A stretch of 64,000 nucleotides of DNA, taken from contig JAJXZJ010000053.1 of the NCBI GenBank assembly GCA_021780105.1, positions 62,001 through 126,000 on the forward strand. Reading direction: 5' to 3'. Source of the DNA: a bacterium (GTDB lineage Bacteria > Verrucomicrobiota > Verrucomicrobiia > Limisphaerales > J093). Positions 36,984 through 44,397 of the stretch are shown here, in pieces; position 1 is the first letter of the stretch, and every line of letters begins with the position of its first letter. A program made the translations under genes and the position numbers. The notes under the pieces were generated by a model. It made no database searches. It was not told where the DNA came from and was given only the letters and a program-made list of their open reading frames with translations.

Positions 36984-38915
36984 TCAGTGCTCCTTCAAAC
37001 CGGGTTGCCTGCCTGGCCGGGTGCGCGGGGTTCCTCCCAGCCATCGGAAGTAGCGTTTGATTTCGCCGTAAAAATTGTGCGCCACGTAGCGGTGGCACTC
37101 GGCTTCGCGGGCGTAGCCGCAGAGCCACGGCGCGTCGGCACGCCGCCGGGCGCCGCCCAGTTTCGAGACGAAGCGAACGACCGCAAACATCAGCCCCAGC
37201 ACGATCGCCAGCACCAACGGCGCGAACCGTGCGGTGTTGTTCGCCGCCTCCAAACCCGTCAACGATCCGCTGGTCGCCGTCATCGCGTCTGCCAGCGTGG
37301 TCCCGAAGCCCTGGCGCGAGGCGTTCAACGCCGCGCCGATGAGTTGAAAGGCCAGCGCCGGGACCAGGCCCAGCAGCACGCACACCGCGGCGAGGAACAC
37401 TTGCGGCACCTGCATCAGCCCGCCGACTTCAAGCCGGCCGTGCCGGGCGGCCTGTTCCTTCACCAGCGCGCTGCTTCGGCAGAGGAAACTGACACCGTAA
37501 AACTTGATGAACGACGCCAGCGTGAGCGCGCTGGTCAGGATCGCGATGACGCCGCACACGGGGAGATATTTTGCGCCGCCGGCGCCCTGGATGGTGGCCA
37601 CGTAGATGCTCCATTTGCTGGCAAAGCCGTTGAAGAGCGGCACGCCGGAGATCGAAAACGAGGCCACGAGGCAGGTGATCGCCGTGAGCGGCATGAACTT
37701 CATCAGTCCGCCCATTTTGTCCAGGTCCTGCGTGCCGGTGGCGTGCAGCAGGGAACCGGCGTTGAGGAACAGCAACGCCTTGAACAGGCCGTGGTTCAAC
37801 ACATGGAAGAGCGCGCCGAACAAGGCCAGCGCCGCGAGCGCGTGGAATGCTCCCGCCGGCCCGGCCGCCGGCAGCAGCGCCAGGCACGCGCCGGCGCCGA
37901 GCAGGATGTAACCGATCTGCCCGATGCTGTGGAACGCGAGCAGCCGCTTGGATTGCTCCTGCTTGAGGGCCTGCATCGTGCCGGTGAACAGCGTGATCGT
38001 GCCGAGGATCGCGATCAGCCAGCCCCAGTTCGCGAGCGGAAAGTCCGCCTGCGCGCCCGCGGGCACGAGCCAGAGGAAATAACGGATCAGGCCATACACC
38101 CCCGTCTTGATCATCACGCCGGACAGCATCGCGCTCACCGGCGACGGCGCGGCCGGATGCGCGTCCGGCAGCCAGATTTGTCCGAACGGCCACATGCCCA
38201 TCTTGATGCCAAAGCCGACGAGAAACAGCCCGAACGCGACCGCGGTGGCCGCAGGCCGGGTCACGAGCATGGCCGGCAGGTTGGCGCTCACGGTGTCGAA
38301 ATCGTATTTGAGCGTGGCGCCGCCGGTCGCCGCCGCACCGGTCACGGCGAGCAGTTCGGCGCCGACCATCGTGGCCGCGCACGCGATTTCCATCATGACG
38401 AGAAACTTGTTCGCCGCGCGGATGTTGGCCGGATTTTTATGCTCGAAGCGGATCAGCGCGTAGCCGGGCAGCGTCATCAACTGCCAGAAGATGAAGAAAA
38501 ACCACATCATGTCCGTGGTGCTGAGCAGGCCGAACATCGCCGCGAGGAACAGGAGAAAATACGGGTAATAGCGGGCCACACTGTAGTCCGCGTAGTGCTC
38601 CAGGTAGCGGATGGAATAGAGCGAAGCCGGAACCGCGACGAGCACCGCGAGCAGGAGAAAAAGGGAAGTCAGACCGTCCACGTAGATCCGCAGCGCGAAG
38701 CCCACCGCGGGCAGCGGGAAGAACCGCGCCGGCTGGGCGGGACCGCGGGCAAGCACCTGCCACACCGCCGGAAGTATCAGCGCCGCGGATCCTGCCGTGA
38801 CGGCGAACGCGAGCCAGCCGGCGGCCGCCTTGCTGCGCGACGTGAGCAGCGTCAGCGCCGCGCCCGCGAGGCAGAGCAGGATGGCCGCAACGACGGATTG
38901 TTCGGGGGTCAGCAT
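36984..38915 (-). CDS. Antiporter-like membrane subunit (HyfB/HycC/NuoL-like)
   Basis: 643 residues, about 14-16 membrane helices. Conserved transport segments include WLPDAHPAAPSPVSAMLSG, then GVMIKTGVYGLIRYF with the broken-helix lysine, and HVLNHGLFKALLFLNAGSLLHATGTQDLDKMGGL. The C-terminal ECHRYVAHNFYGEIKRYF is typical of hydrogenase-4/3 subunits. It is the only antiporter-like subunit in the operon, so it should be the main proton or sodium channel. The ATG at 38915 overlaps the end of the protease gene by 7 bases. Confidence 0.92.
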   Translation of the reverse strand: MLTPEQSVVAAILLCLAGAALTLLTSRSKAAAGWLAFAVTAGSAALILPAVWQVLARGPAQPARFFPLPAVGFALRIYVDGLTSLFLLLAVLVAVPASLYSIRYLEHYADYSVARYYPYFLLFLAAMFGLLSTTDMMWFFFIFWQLMTLPGYALIRFEHKNPANIRAANKFLVMMEIACAATMVGAELLAVTGAAATGGATLKYDFDTVSANLPAMLVTRPAATAVAFGLFLVGFGIKMGMWPFGQIWLPDAHPAAPSPVSAMLSGVMIKTGVYGLIRYFLWLVPAGAQADFPLANWGWLIAILGTITLFTGTMQALKQEQSKRLLAFHSIGQIGYILLGAGACLALLPAAGPAGAFHALAALALFGALFHVLNHGLFKALLFLNAGSLLHATGTQDLDKMGGLMKFMPLTAITCLVASFSISGVPLFNGFASKWSIYVATIQGAGGAKYLPVCGVIAILTSALTLASFIKFYGVSFLCRSSALVKEQAARHGRLEVGGLMQVPQVFLAAVCVLLGLVPALAFQLIGAALNASRQGFGTTLADAMTATSGSLTGLEAANNTARFAPLVLAIVLGLMFAVVRFVSKLGGARRRADAPWLCGYAREAECHRYVAHNFYGEIKRYFRWLGGTPRTRPGRQPGLKEH

Positions 38916-39424
38916 GGCAAAGCGGTCTGGAAGGTTCGGGCGGAAACATCTTCGGCGAGCAGCTCCGACAGCACATCCGCGCTCGCCTGAACCCGTGGCG
39001 ACAGGCCGGTGCCCGGACGCAGCGATTCCGGCTGCACGCCCAGCAACCACGCCTTCGTCGTGCCGTCCGCCTCGATCATCCTGGCGAGCAATCCGAGCGA
39101 AATCTTGTGCGTGGAAATCTGCGGAAAGCGGGTCAGCATTTCGGACGCGCCGAGCAAAACGACCGCGCCGGGTTCGCCGCCGAATTCGACGGCGTCGAGG
39201 AAGATGACGCGGTCGAGGCCGTCACCGCTCAGTTCCGCCAGGCAGCGCTCCGGTTCACAGCCGGCGACCAGGACGCGCCACTCGTGACGCACGACTCCGG
39301 CGGCGCGCAGCGTTTCCGCCAGCCGCACGCCGAAGCCGTCGTCGCCGAGTTCGACATTCCCCACGCCGACCAGACAGACGCGGCCGTGCCGGATTTCGTG
39401 GAGTTGTTCGCAAAGCGTGTTCAT
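38909..39424 (-). CDS. Hydrogenase maturation endopeptidase (HycI-like)
   Basis: 171 residues. The HycI/HyaD motif VGVGNVELGDDGFGV supplies the first metal-binding aspartate. A second aspartate is in IFLDAVEFGGEPGA, and a histidine is in STHKISLGLLARMIE, matching the three nickel-binding residues of the family. It should clip the 28-residue tail from the large subunit after nickel insertion. The stop overlaps the antiporter-like gene start; its own ATG overlaps the flavoprotein stop (TGATG). Confidence 0.9.
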   Translation of the reverse strand: MNTLCEQLHEIRHGRVCLVGVGNVELGDDGFGVRLAETLRAAGVVRHEWRVLVAGCEPERCLAELSGDGLDRVIFLDAVEFGGEPGAVVLLGASEMLTRFPQISTHKISLGLLARMIEADGTTKAWLLGVQPESLRPGTGLSPRVQASADVLSELLAEDVSARTFQTALPC

Positions 39425-40269
39425 CAGATGTCCTCGCCGAGTTGCTTGATTTGCTCGCAGGTGAACACCGGACCGTCCACGCAGACGTAGGCCATGCCGA
39501 TGCAGCAGTGGCCGCATTTGCCGACGCCGCATTTCATGTAGCGCTCGAGCGTCGAGACAATCTGCCGGTCCGTGAAGCCGAGCGCCTGAAGGTCCTTGAT
39601 GACGAAGCGGAACATGACCGGCGGCCCGCAGACGAAGGCGACCGTGTCGGCCACCGGCACCTCCACGCCGGGCTTTTTGAACAAGCTGCCCACGACGCCG
39701 ACGTTGCCCTTCCAGTCCGCATCGCCGCGATCCACGGTGGGATAAAACTCCACGCCCGCGCCCTGCTCCCATTCGCGCAGGTTGGGCAGATACATCAAAT
39801 CCCGCGGCGACTTGGCGCCGTAGAACACCTGAATCCGGCGGTATTGATCGCGATGCGCCAGCGCGTAAATGATGCACGACCGGAGCGGAATCAGGCCGAT
39901 GCCACCGGCCACGAACACGAGGTTTTGCCCGCGATAATCCTCCATCGGGAAACCGTTGCCGTAAGGGCCGCGGACGGCAAACTTGTCGCCGGGCCTGAGC
40001 GCGTGCAGGGCCGCGCTGCAACTGCCCACGCGCTTCACCGTGAAAAACGTCTCGTCCTCCGTGGGACTCGGCGGGAGCGACGCGGGAAACTCGCCGGTCC
40101 CGAACAGGGAAACTTGCGCGAACTGGCCGGGCCGGAACCGCCGGAACTTGCGCTGCTCCTCCGCGTCCTCGAAATGCCAGTAGAACGTCCGCACCTCGTG
40201 AATCTCGTCCACCACGCGATCCAGCACGGCCAGCTTGGGCAGGTAGATGTTGTCCACGGCGGCGTTCAT
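39424..40269 (-). CDS. HydG-like FAD/NAD(P)-binding [2Fe-2S] subunit
   Basis: 281 residues of the dihydroorotate-dehydrogenase electron-transfer/sulfhydrogenase-gamma family. An FAD domain (FRPGQFAQVSLFG, FFTVKRVGS, VRGPYGNGFP) is followed by an NAD(P) domain (FVAGGIGLIPLRSCI, FVCGPPVMFRFV). A C-terminal [2Fe-2S] motif follows, CGVGKCGHCCIGMAYVC. It would pass electrons between NAD(P)H and the Fe-S chain of the complex. This is an unusual partner for a group 4 hydrogenase, although it is standard in cytoplasmic group 3b enzymes. Overlaps both neighbours. Confidence 0.9.
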   Translation of the reverse strand: MNAAVDNIYLPKLAVLDRVVDEIHEVRTFYWHFEDAEEQRKFRRFRPGQFAQVSLFGTGEFPASLPPSPTEDETFFTVKRVGSCSAALHALRPGDKFAVRGPYGNGFPMEDYRGQNLVFVAGGIGLIPLRSCIIYALAHRDQYRRIQVFYGAKSPRDLMYLPNLREWEQGAGVEFYPTVDRGDADWKGNVGVVGSLFKKPGVEVPVADTVAFVCGPPVMFRFVIKDLQALGFTDRQIVSTLERYMKCGVGKCGHCCIGMAYVCVDGPVFTCEQIKQLGEDI

Positions 40270-41357
40270 GGCTTGACCGGCTCCAGCTTGTCTTCCGCCG
40301 CCGTCGCCCGGCGGATCATCTCCACGACGCTCGGCATGCCGATGTCGCCGTGGCACACCGCCGCGCAGCGGCCGCAGCCCATGCAGGCGACCGAGAGTTC
40401 GCGCTGGATGAAATAATGCGCCAGTTTGCGGAAGAAGCGGCGGTTGCGGCGGTCGTGGACGGCCCGGCGCGGATTGTGCCCGCCGGCCATGCGCGTGAAG
40501 CCGCTGAGCGCGCAGGCGTCCCAGATGCGCACCCGCTCGATTTCGTCCGGCCCCACCTGACGATCGCTCACCGTGAAGCAGGTGCAGGCCGGGCAGACGT
40601 AAGTGCAGCCGCCGCATTCCAGACAGCGGTTGCCGATCTCCTCCCAGGTTTTGTCGAGGATGCGGCCTTGCGAAACGTAGCGCACCGTGGCGGAAAACCA
40701 GCTCGTCGTGGTTTTGAACCGCTTGCGCACCTCGCTCAAGACGGCATGGCGGCGCTCGACGTGGGCGGCGGTTCCCTTCCGGAAAATCGGACTGGCGAAC
40801 AACGCCTCGCCGGCGGGCGTGCCCGCCACCGCCATGAACTCCCCGTCGTCCAGGTCCATCAATTGCAGGTCGAAATGGTCGCGCGCGGCGGGGCCGGTGT
40901 CCGCGCACACGCAAAAACAATCGTCGCTGATGTCGCGCTCGGTGTCGGTGCAGACGACGTTCACGAGGAAAAGGTTCTGCCGGCGCTGTTCGTAATAGGA
41001 ATCGCGAAAATCGCGGCCGAGATAAAAGCGGTCGAGATGCCAGATGCCGGCGACGTCGCAGGAACGCAGGCCGAAGATCGCCCGCTTGGGCGCGGCGACG
41101 GTGGGTTCGATCTGCCAGCCGCCGTTCATCCGTTGCACCTTGAGCAACCGCTCGATGTGCGGCAGGACGTAACGCTTCGGCGGGTAGTAGGGATTCGGCA
41201 GATGAATCTGGATGTCGGCGCGGTTCGCGTTGGTGACGGTGTCGAAAAACGTGTCGCGCCCGCGGCCGGCAAACGGCGCGATGACTTCGTAGCCCTGCTG
41301 CCGGAGCAGGTCCACGACCTGGAGCACGTCCACGCGGGCGAGGATGCGGGTTCTCAT
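40266..41357 (-). CDS. HydB-like [4Fe-4S] electron-transfer subunit
   Basis: 363 residues of the sulfhydrogenase-beta/4Fe-4S dicluster family. The N-terminal half is the HydB-type domain (LRSCDVAGIWHLDRFYLG, DDCFCVCADTG). The C-terminal half holds two ferredoxin motifs, CLECGGCTYVCPACTCF and CMGCGRCAAVCHGDIGM. It relays electrons to or from the HydG-like flavoprotein. The start ATG 41357 overlaps the stop of the FDH-like gene (ATGA), and its stop overlaps the flavoprotein start, so all three are coupled. Confidence 0.9.
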   Translation of the reverse strand: MRTRILARVDVLQVVDLLRQQGYEVIAPFAGRGRDTFFDTVTNANRADIQIHLPNPYYPPKRYVLPHIERLLKVQRMNGGWQIEPTVAAPKRAIFGLRSCDVAGIWHLDRFYLGRDFRDSYYEQRRQNLFLVNVVCTDTERDISDDCFCVCADTGPAARDHFDLQLMDLDDGEFMAVAGTPAGEALFASPIFRKGTAAHVERRHAVLSEVRKRFKTTTSWFSATVRYVSQGRILDKTWEEIGNRCLECGGCTYVCPACTCFTVSDRQVGPDEIERVRIWDACALSGFTRMAGGHNPRRAVHDRRNRRFFRKLAHYFIQRELSVACMGCGRCAAVCHGDIGMPSVVEMIRRATAAEDKLEPVKP

Positions 41358-43390
41358 GCGGCCTCCTTTTCCACCCGCACCGGGATGAATGCGCCGTTGG
41401 CCGCGGCGCCCTGGAGTTGCTGCTGCACCTCCCGGACGAAATACGGCACGAAAATCGTCCCGCTGCGCACCTCCGGCGTCACGCGGGCCGCCGTCATCGC
41501 GGCGCCGCCGGCCGAGCGCAGGTGGATTTTTTCCCCGTCGCGGATGGCCAGTTGCCGGGCGTCCTCGGTGTTGATTTCCACGAAGCCATCCGGGTAATCG
41601 AGCAGCAGGATGCGGTATTCGCGTTTCAGCGTTTCGCTGTGCTGAATCAAAACGTTCTGATGCCAGTAATACAGCGAGTGGCCGAAAACGAGGGTGAACG
41701 GAAACGCCGCCGGCAACCGGGCGGCGCGATCCGGCCGGGGCACCGGCGCGAAGCAGAAACGTCGTCCGTCTGCACCAGCAAACAGAAACCGCGTGCCTTG
41801 GGGACGATCCTGCGTGCAGGGCCACTGACGGCCGTAGTCGCGCGCCAGGTTCACGAAGCTGGCGCCGCGGTAAAACGGCACCGCCGCGCCGATCTCATCC
41901 ATCACCTCGGCGGCGGATTGATAATCCCAGCCGGCACCCAGCGCACGGGCCAGGCGGGTGAACTGGTGCCACGCCGGCGTGGGCCCCGGCGCCGGGGTGA
42001 TGACCTGCCCGGCCAGTTGGATGCGGCGCTCGGTGCTGGTGAACGTGACCTGCTCCTCGCCGAACGCGGTCGTCGGCAGAACGACATGGGCGAATTGGGC
42101 GGTTGCAGTCAGGAACAGGTGTTGCACCACCACCAGCTCGCACGCGTGCAGGGTCTCGGCCGCGTCACCGAAAAACGCCGTGCGCGCCGGATCGTAGCGG
42201 CACAGCCACACGGCGCGGACGCGGCCGCCGCCGCGATCGGCCAGGACCGACCGGGCCGGCAGGCCGGGAACCGACGGCAACCGGGCGTGCCAGAGCGCCT
42301 CTAGTTCGGCACGGGCCGGGGCGCTGATCACCAGCCGGTAACCGGGCAGCCGGTCCGGCATCATGCCCATGTCGCAGACGCCCTGCAGGTTGTTCTGTTC
42401 GGTCAGCGCAAAGATGCCAGCGCCTTCGCGACCGAGGTTGCCGGTGAGCAACGCGAGGTTGACCAGCGCCTGCACCGTCTCCGCGTCGCGCGACTCGATG
42501 CCGGTGGAGTAAAGAATGGCGGCGGTCCGGACGCGCGCGTAGGCGAGCGCGGCGGCCTCGATCAGCTCCGCCGGCACGCCGCACTCGTCCGCCGCGGCCA
42601 GCAGGTCGTAGGCGCTGACGGCGTCAAGAAACGCGGTCGCGTCACCGCAGCGGTCGCGGATGAACGGCCGGTTCAACAGGCCGCGGTCGGCGATCACCTT
42701 GGCCATCGCGCCGTAAAGCAGAGTCTCGGTGCCGGGCTTGAGTTGCAGGAAAAAGTCGGCGCTCTCGGCGACGCGGTGCCGGCGGGAGTCAATGACAATC
42801 AACTTCGCGCCGCCCAGTTTCGCGCGGATGACCGCGCCGCCAATGGTGGGCAGTTGCCGCGCCAGGTCCACGCCGTCCACGATGATGACCTCGCTACGCG
42901 CCAGCTCGCTGATGGAATTGGTGGTGGCCGGCACGCCCAGTTGGTCGAGCAGGACGTTGATGGAGTTGTTCCCATAGACGCCGGCGCCGTGGTCCACGTT
43001 GTTGGTGCCAATGACGGCGCGGGCGAGTTTCTGCAGCAGGTAGGTTTCCTCGTTCGAACAGCGCGGCGAATTGAGAAACGCCAAGGCGTCCGGACCGTGC
43101 CGTTCGCGGATGGCAGTCATGCGGGTGGCGATGAAATCGAACGCCGCCTCCCAGCTCACCTCCTCGAAGCTTCCGTTGCGCTTCAACAGCGGCTGCCGAA
43201 GGCGGTCCGGCGAGCTGGCCACTTCATGCACGTTCCAGCCGCGGACGCAAATTTTGCCCGCGTTGGCCGGGTGCGACACGCTGGGGTAGGCGCCCGCAAT
43301 CCGGTTGCCGGCGGTTTCCAGGTAAAGCCCGCAACCGACGCCGCAGAACGTGCATGTGGTCAGGTGATGAGCCATCGGGTTCTGTCGCAT
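41354..43390 (-). CDS. Formate-dehydrogenase-like molybdopterin protein lacking FDH catalytic residues
   Basis: 678 residues, molybdopterin oxidoreductase superfamily, close to E. coli FdhF in length and order. The N-terminal [4Fe-4S] site is intact (Cys13, Cys16, Cys20, Cys48). The catalytic loop reads NNVDHGAGVYGNNS, where formate dehydrogenases read NNVDxCARV(U/C)HxPS. Sec/Cys is Tyr139 and the next His is Gly140. The arginine of the RGQNN motif is Thr330 (LTEQNN), and the FdhF Lys44 equivalent is Arg50. No in-frame TGA occurs, so selenocysteine is excluded. It should still bind a pterin and a cluster but not oxidise formate by the known mechanism. First gene of the hydrogenase operon; probably an electron relay, as NuoG is in complex I. 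Confidence 0.9.
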   Translation of the reverse strand: MRQNPMAHHLTTCTFCGVGCGLYLETAGNRIAGAYPSVSHPANAGKICVRGWNVHEVASSPDRLRQPLLKRNGSFEEVSWEAAFDFIATRMTAIRERHGPDALAFLNSPRCSNEETYLLQKLARAVIGTNNVDHGAGVYGNNSINVLLDQLGVPATTNSISELARSEVIIVDGVDLARQLPTIGGAVIRAKLGGAKLIVIDSRRHRVAESADFFLQLKPGTETLLYGAMAKVIADRGLLNRPFIRDRCGDATAFLDAVSAYDLLAAADECGVPAELIEAAALAYARVRTAAILYSTGIESRDAETVQALVNLALLTGNLGREGAGIFALTEQNNLQGVCDMGMMPDRLPGYRLVISAPARAELEALWHARLPSVPGLPARSVLADRGGGRVRAVWLCRYDPARTAFFGDAAETLHACELVVVQHLFLTATAQFAHVVLPTTAFGEEQVTFTSTERRIQLAGQVITPAPGPTPAWHQFTRLARALGAGWDYQSAAEVMDEIGAAVPFYRGASFVNLARDYGRQWPCTQDRPQGTRFLFAGADGRRFCFAPVPRPDRAARLPAAFPFTLVFGHSLYYWHQNVLIQHSETLKREYRILLLDYPDGFVEINTEDARQLAIRDGEKIHLRSAGGAAMTAARVTPEVRSGTIFVPYFVREVQQQLQGAAANGAFIPVRVEKEAA

Positions 43391-43639
43391 GGGCTCCAGA
43401 AAAACGGGCCGCCCGCGTGCCGTCCGTCCGCCGGCTGGCGAAGGGTTGCGAGCTTATGAGATTATTCACTGAATCTGCTTTTTCCCGATTCTCAGCAAAC
43501 TCATGCTTATCAGTGACGAGGCTGCCAGCGGCTGGCCGCCAAGGAAAGCACTATTTTCGGCGGCCTGGTCGGGGGCCGGCCGCCGGCGGGCGGCGGGACA
43601 AGCGCGTTGACGCCTTCGGCCGGCGAGGCCAAGTTTAGC

Positions 43640-43653
43640 GTCATGTTGATGAC
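43640..43653. promoter_or_regulatory. Inverted repeat upstream of STAS gene
   Basis: GTCAT-gttg-ATGAC is a perfect 5-4-5 inverted repeat ending 9 bases before the STAS start codon. It could be a small operator or an mRNA hairpin. Upstream (43391-43639), between the divergent hydrogenase operon and this gene, there is an AT-richer patch at 43455-43505 that probably holds the hydrogenase promoter, but no convincing -35/-10 pair could be picked. Confidence 0.3.
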
Positions 43654-43662
43654 ACGTTTGGC

Positions 43663-44163
43663 ATGAGCGAACCGACAACCAACCTGCTGGTGGCGATGGC
43701 GGAGGAGTGCGCCCAGTTTCGCATCGTAGGCCCGGCGACATTTGTTCAGGCGCCGGCCTTCCGGTCCGCCGCCGAGGCGTTGCGCGGGCGGGGGCACCGG
43801 CGTTTCGTGGTGGACCTCAGCGCATGCCTGACGATGGACAGCACGTTCATCGGGGTGCTGGCCGGTCTGGCGCGTAAACTGCGGGCGCTGGGCGGCACGG
43901 TGGAGCTCGTCAACGCCGGCGAGCGGATTCAGCTCCAGATCGGCAACCTGGGCATCCTGCCGTTCTTCGAATGGCCACGGCGCAAAACGGCCGGCGTTGC
44001 GGATTTTCAGGCCGTCCCGGCCGGCCCGACGGGCAAAACCGCGCTGACGGAAGTCGCCTTAAGCGCGCACCAGGACTTGATGGCCGCCAATCCGGACAAC
44101 GTGGCCCGGTTCAAGGATGTAGCCGAGTTTCTGGCGCAGGAGCTGAAGGCCGGCGGCTCGTGA
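43663..44163 (+). CDS. STAS-domain protein (anti-sigma factor antagonist-like)
   Basis: 166 residues. A STAS fold spans about residues 15-105, with VVDLSACLTMDSTFIGVLAGLARKL carrying the serine/threonine site phosphorylated in SpoIIAA-type antagonists (TMDST). A C-terminal helical extension of about 60 residues follows. No cognate anti-sigma kinase is adjacent. It is divergent from the hydrogenase operon, with 272 bases between the start codons. A role in partner switching is inferred from the fold. Confidence 0.8.
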   Translation: MSEPTTNLLVAMAEECAQFRIVGPATFVQAPAFRSAAEALRGRGHRRFVVDLSACLTMDSTFIGVLAGLARKLRALGGTVELVNAGERIQLQIGNLGILPFFEWPRRKTAGVADFQAVPAGPTGKTALTEVALSAHQDLMAANPDNVARFKDVAEFLAQELKAGGS

Positions 44164-44174
44164 CCGCCGGAGCG

Positions 44175-44206
44175 GGAAAGCAAGAAGGCCACCGCAATCG
44201 GTGGCC
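44175..44206 (-). terminator. Rho-independent terminator of the 39-residue basic protein gene
   Basis: GGCCACCG-4 bases-CGGTGGCC (44187-44194 with 44199-44206) forms an eight-pair stem. On the minus strand it is followed by TTCTTGCTTT. It lies 28 bases after the stop of the small gene at 44234. Confidence 0.6.
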
Positions 44207-44233
44207 CCGGGAATAAAGATGACAACGGAAGGT

Positions 44234-44353
44234 TCAGGCCGCCGGAACCGCCTTGGCGGCCGCGGAACGCGGCTTCCTGGCCGCGGTCTTCTGGCGTTTG
44301 ATGTGACGTTCCCGACGACGACGCTTTTCGGCTTTATTATACTGCTTGCTCAT
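44234..44353 (-). CDS. 39-residue highly basic protein
   Basis: ATG at 44353 to TGA at 44234: MSKQYNKAEKRRRRERHIKR, then a Lys/Ala/Pro-rich tail. More than a third of the residues are Arg or Lys, so it probably binds RNA or DNA, perhaps at the ribosome. I recall similar tiny MSKQYNK-type proteins from Verrucomicrobia but cannot confirm this. Its start codon is only 44 bases from the divergent lipoprotein gene, and a terminator follows its stop. These features, with codon use matching neighbouring genes, favour a real gene below the usual size cut-off. Confidence 0.65.
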   Translation of the reverse strand: MSKQYNKAEKRRRRERHIKRQKTAARKPRSAAAKAVPAA

Positions 44354-44397
44354 AACGATCTTTACAAGACGGACGCAATTCGCTTGCTTTGCGGAGT

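Larger units (their letters stand above)
33313..43390 (-). other. Nine-gene hydrogenase operon (FDH-like/HydB/HydG + group 4 [NiFe] hydrogenase)
   Basis: Transcribed leftwards from 43390, the order is: FDH-like molybdopterin protein, HydB-like [4Fe-4S] protein, HydG-like flavoprotein, maturation protease, antiporter-like subunit, large subunit, NuoH-like subunit, ferredoxin subunit, small subunit. Neighbours overlap (ATGA, TGATG, GTGA) or lie within 12 bases, so this is one transcriptional and translational unit. The six hydrogenase subunits are individually complete. The group 4 assignment rests on complex-I-like membrane subunits and the NuoC-NuoD fusion; subgroup needs phylogeny. Confidence 0.88.

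Noticed and set aside
36903..38990. Open frame of 695 codons on the plus strand
   Set aside because: Antisense to the antiporter-like subunit; composition is Arg/Glu/Gln/His-rich low-complexity sequence typical of GC-driven shadows.
33313..39050. Complex I (Nuo) operon
   Set aside because: The large subunit has all four NiFe cysteines and a maturation tail, and a HycI-type protease is present; nuoA, nuoJ, nuoK, nuoM and nuoN are absent.
41354..43390. Selenocysteine in the FDH-like protein
   Set aside because: The frame has no internal TGA, and the codon at the Sec/Cys position is TAT (Tyr).
43391..43662. Sigma-54 promoter of the hydrogenase operon
   Set aside because: A TGGCAG is present on the minus strand, but the required GC about 10 bases after the GG is not.
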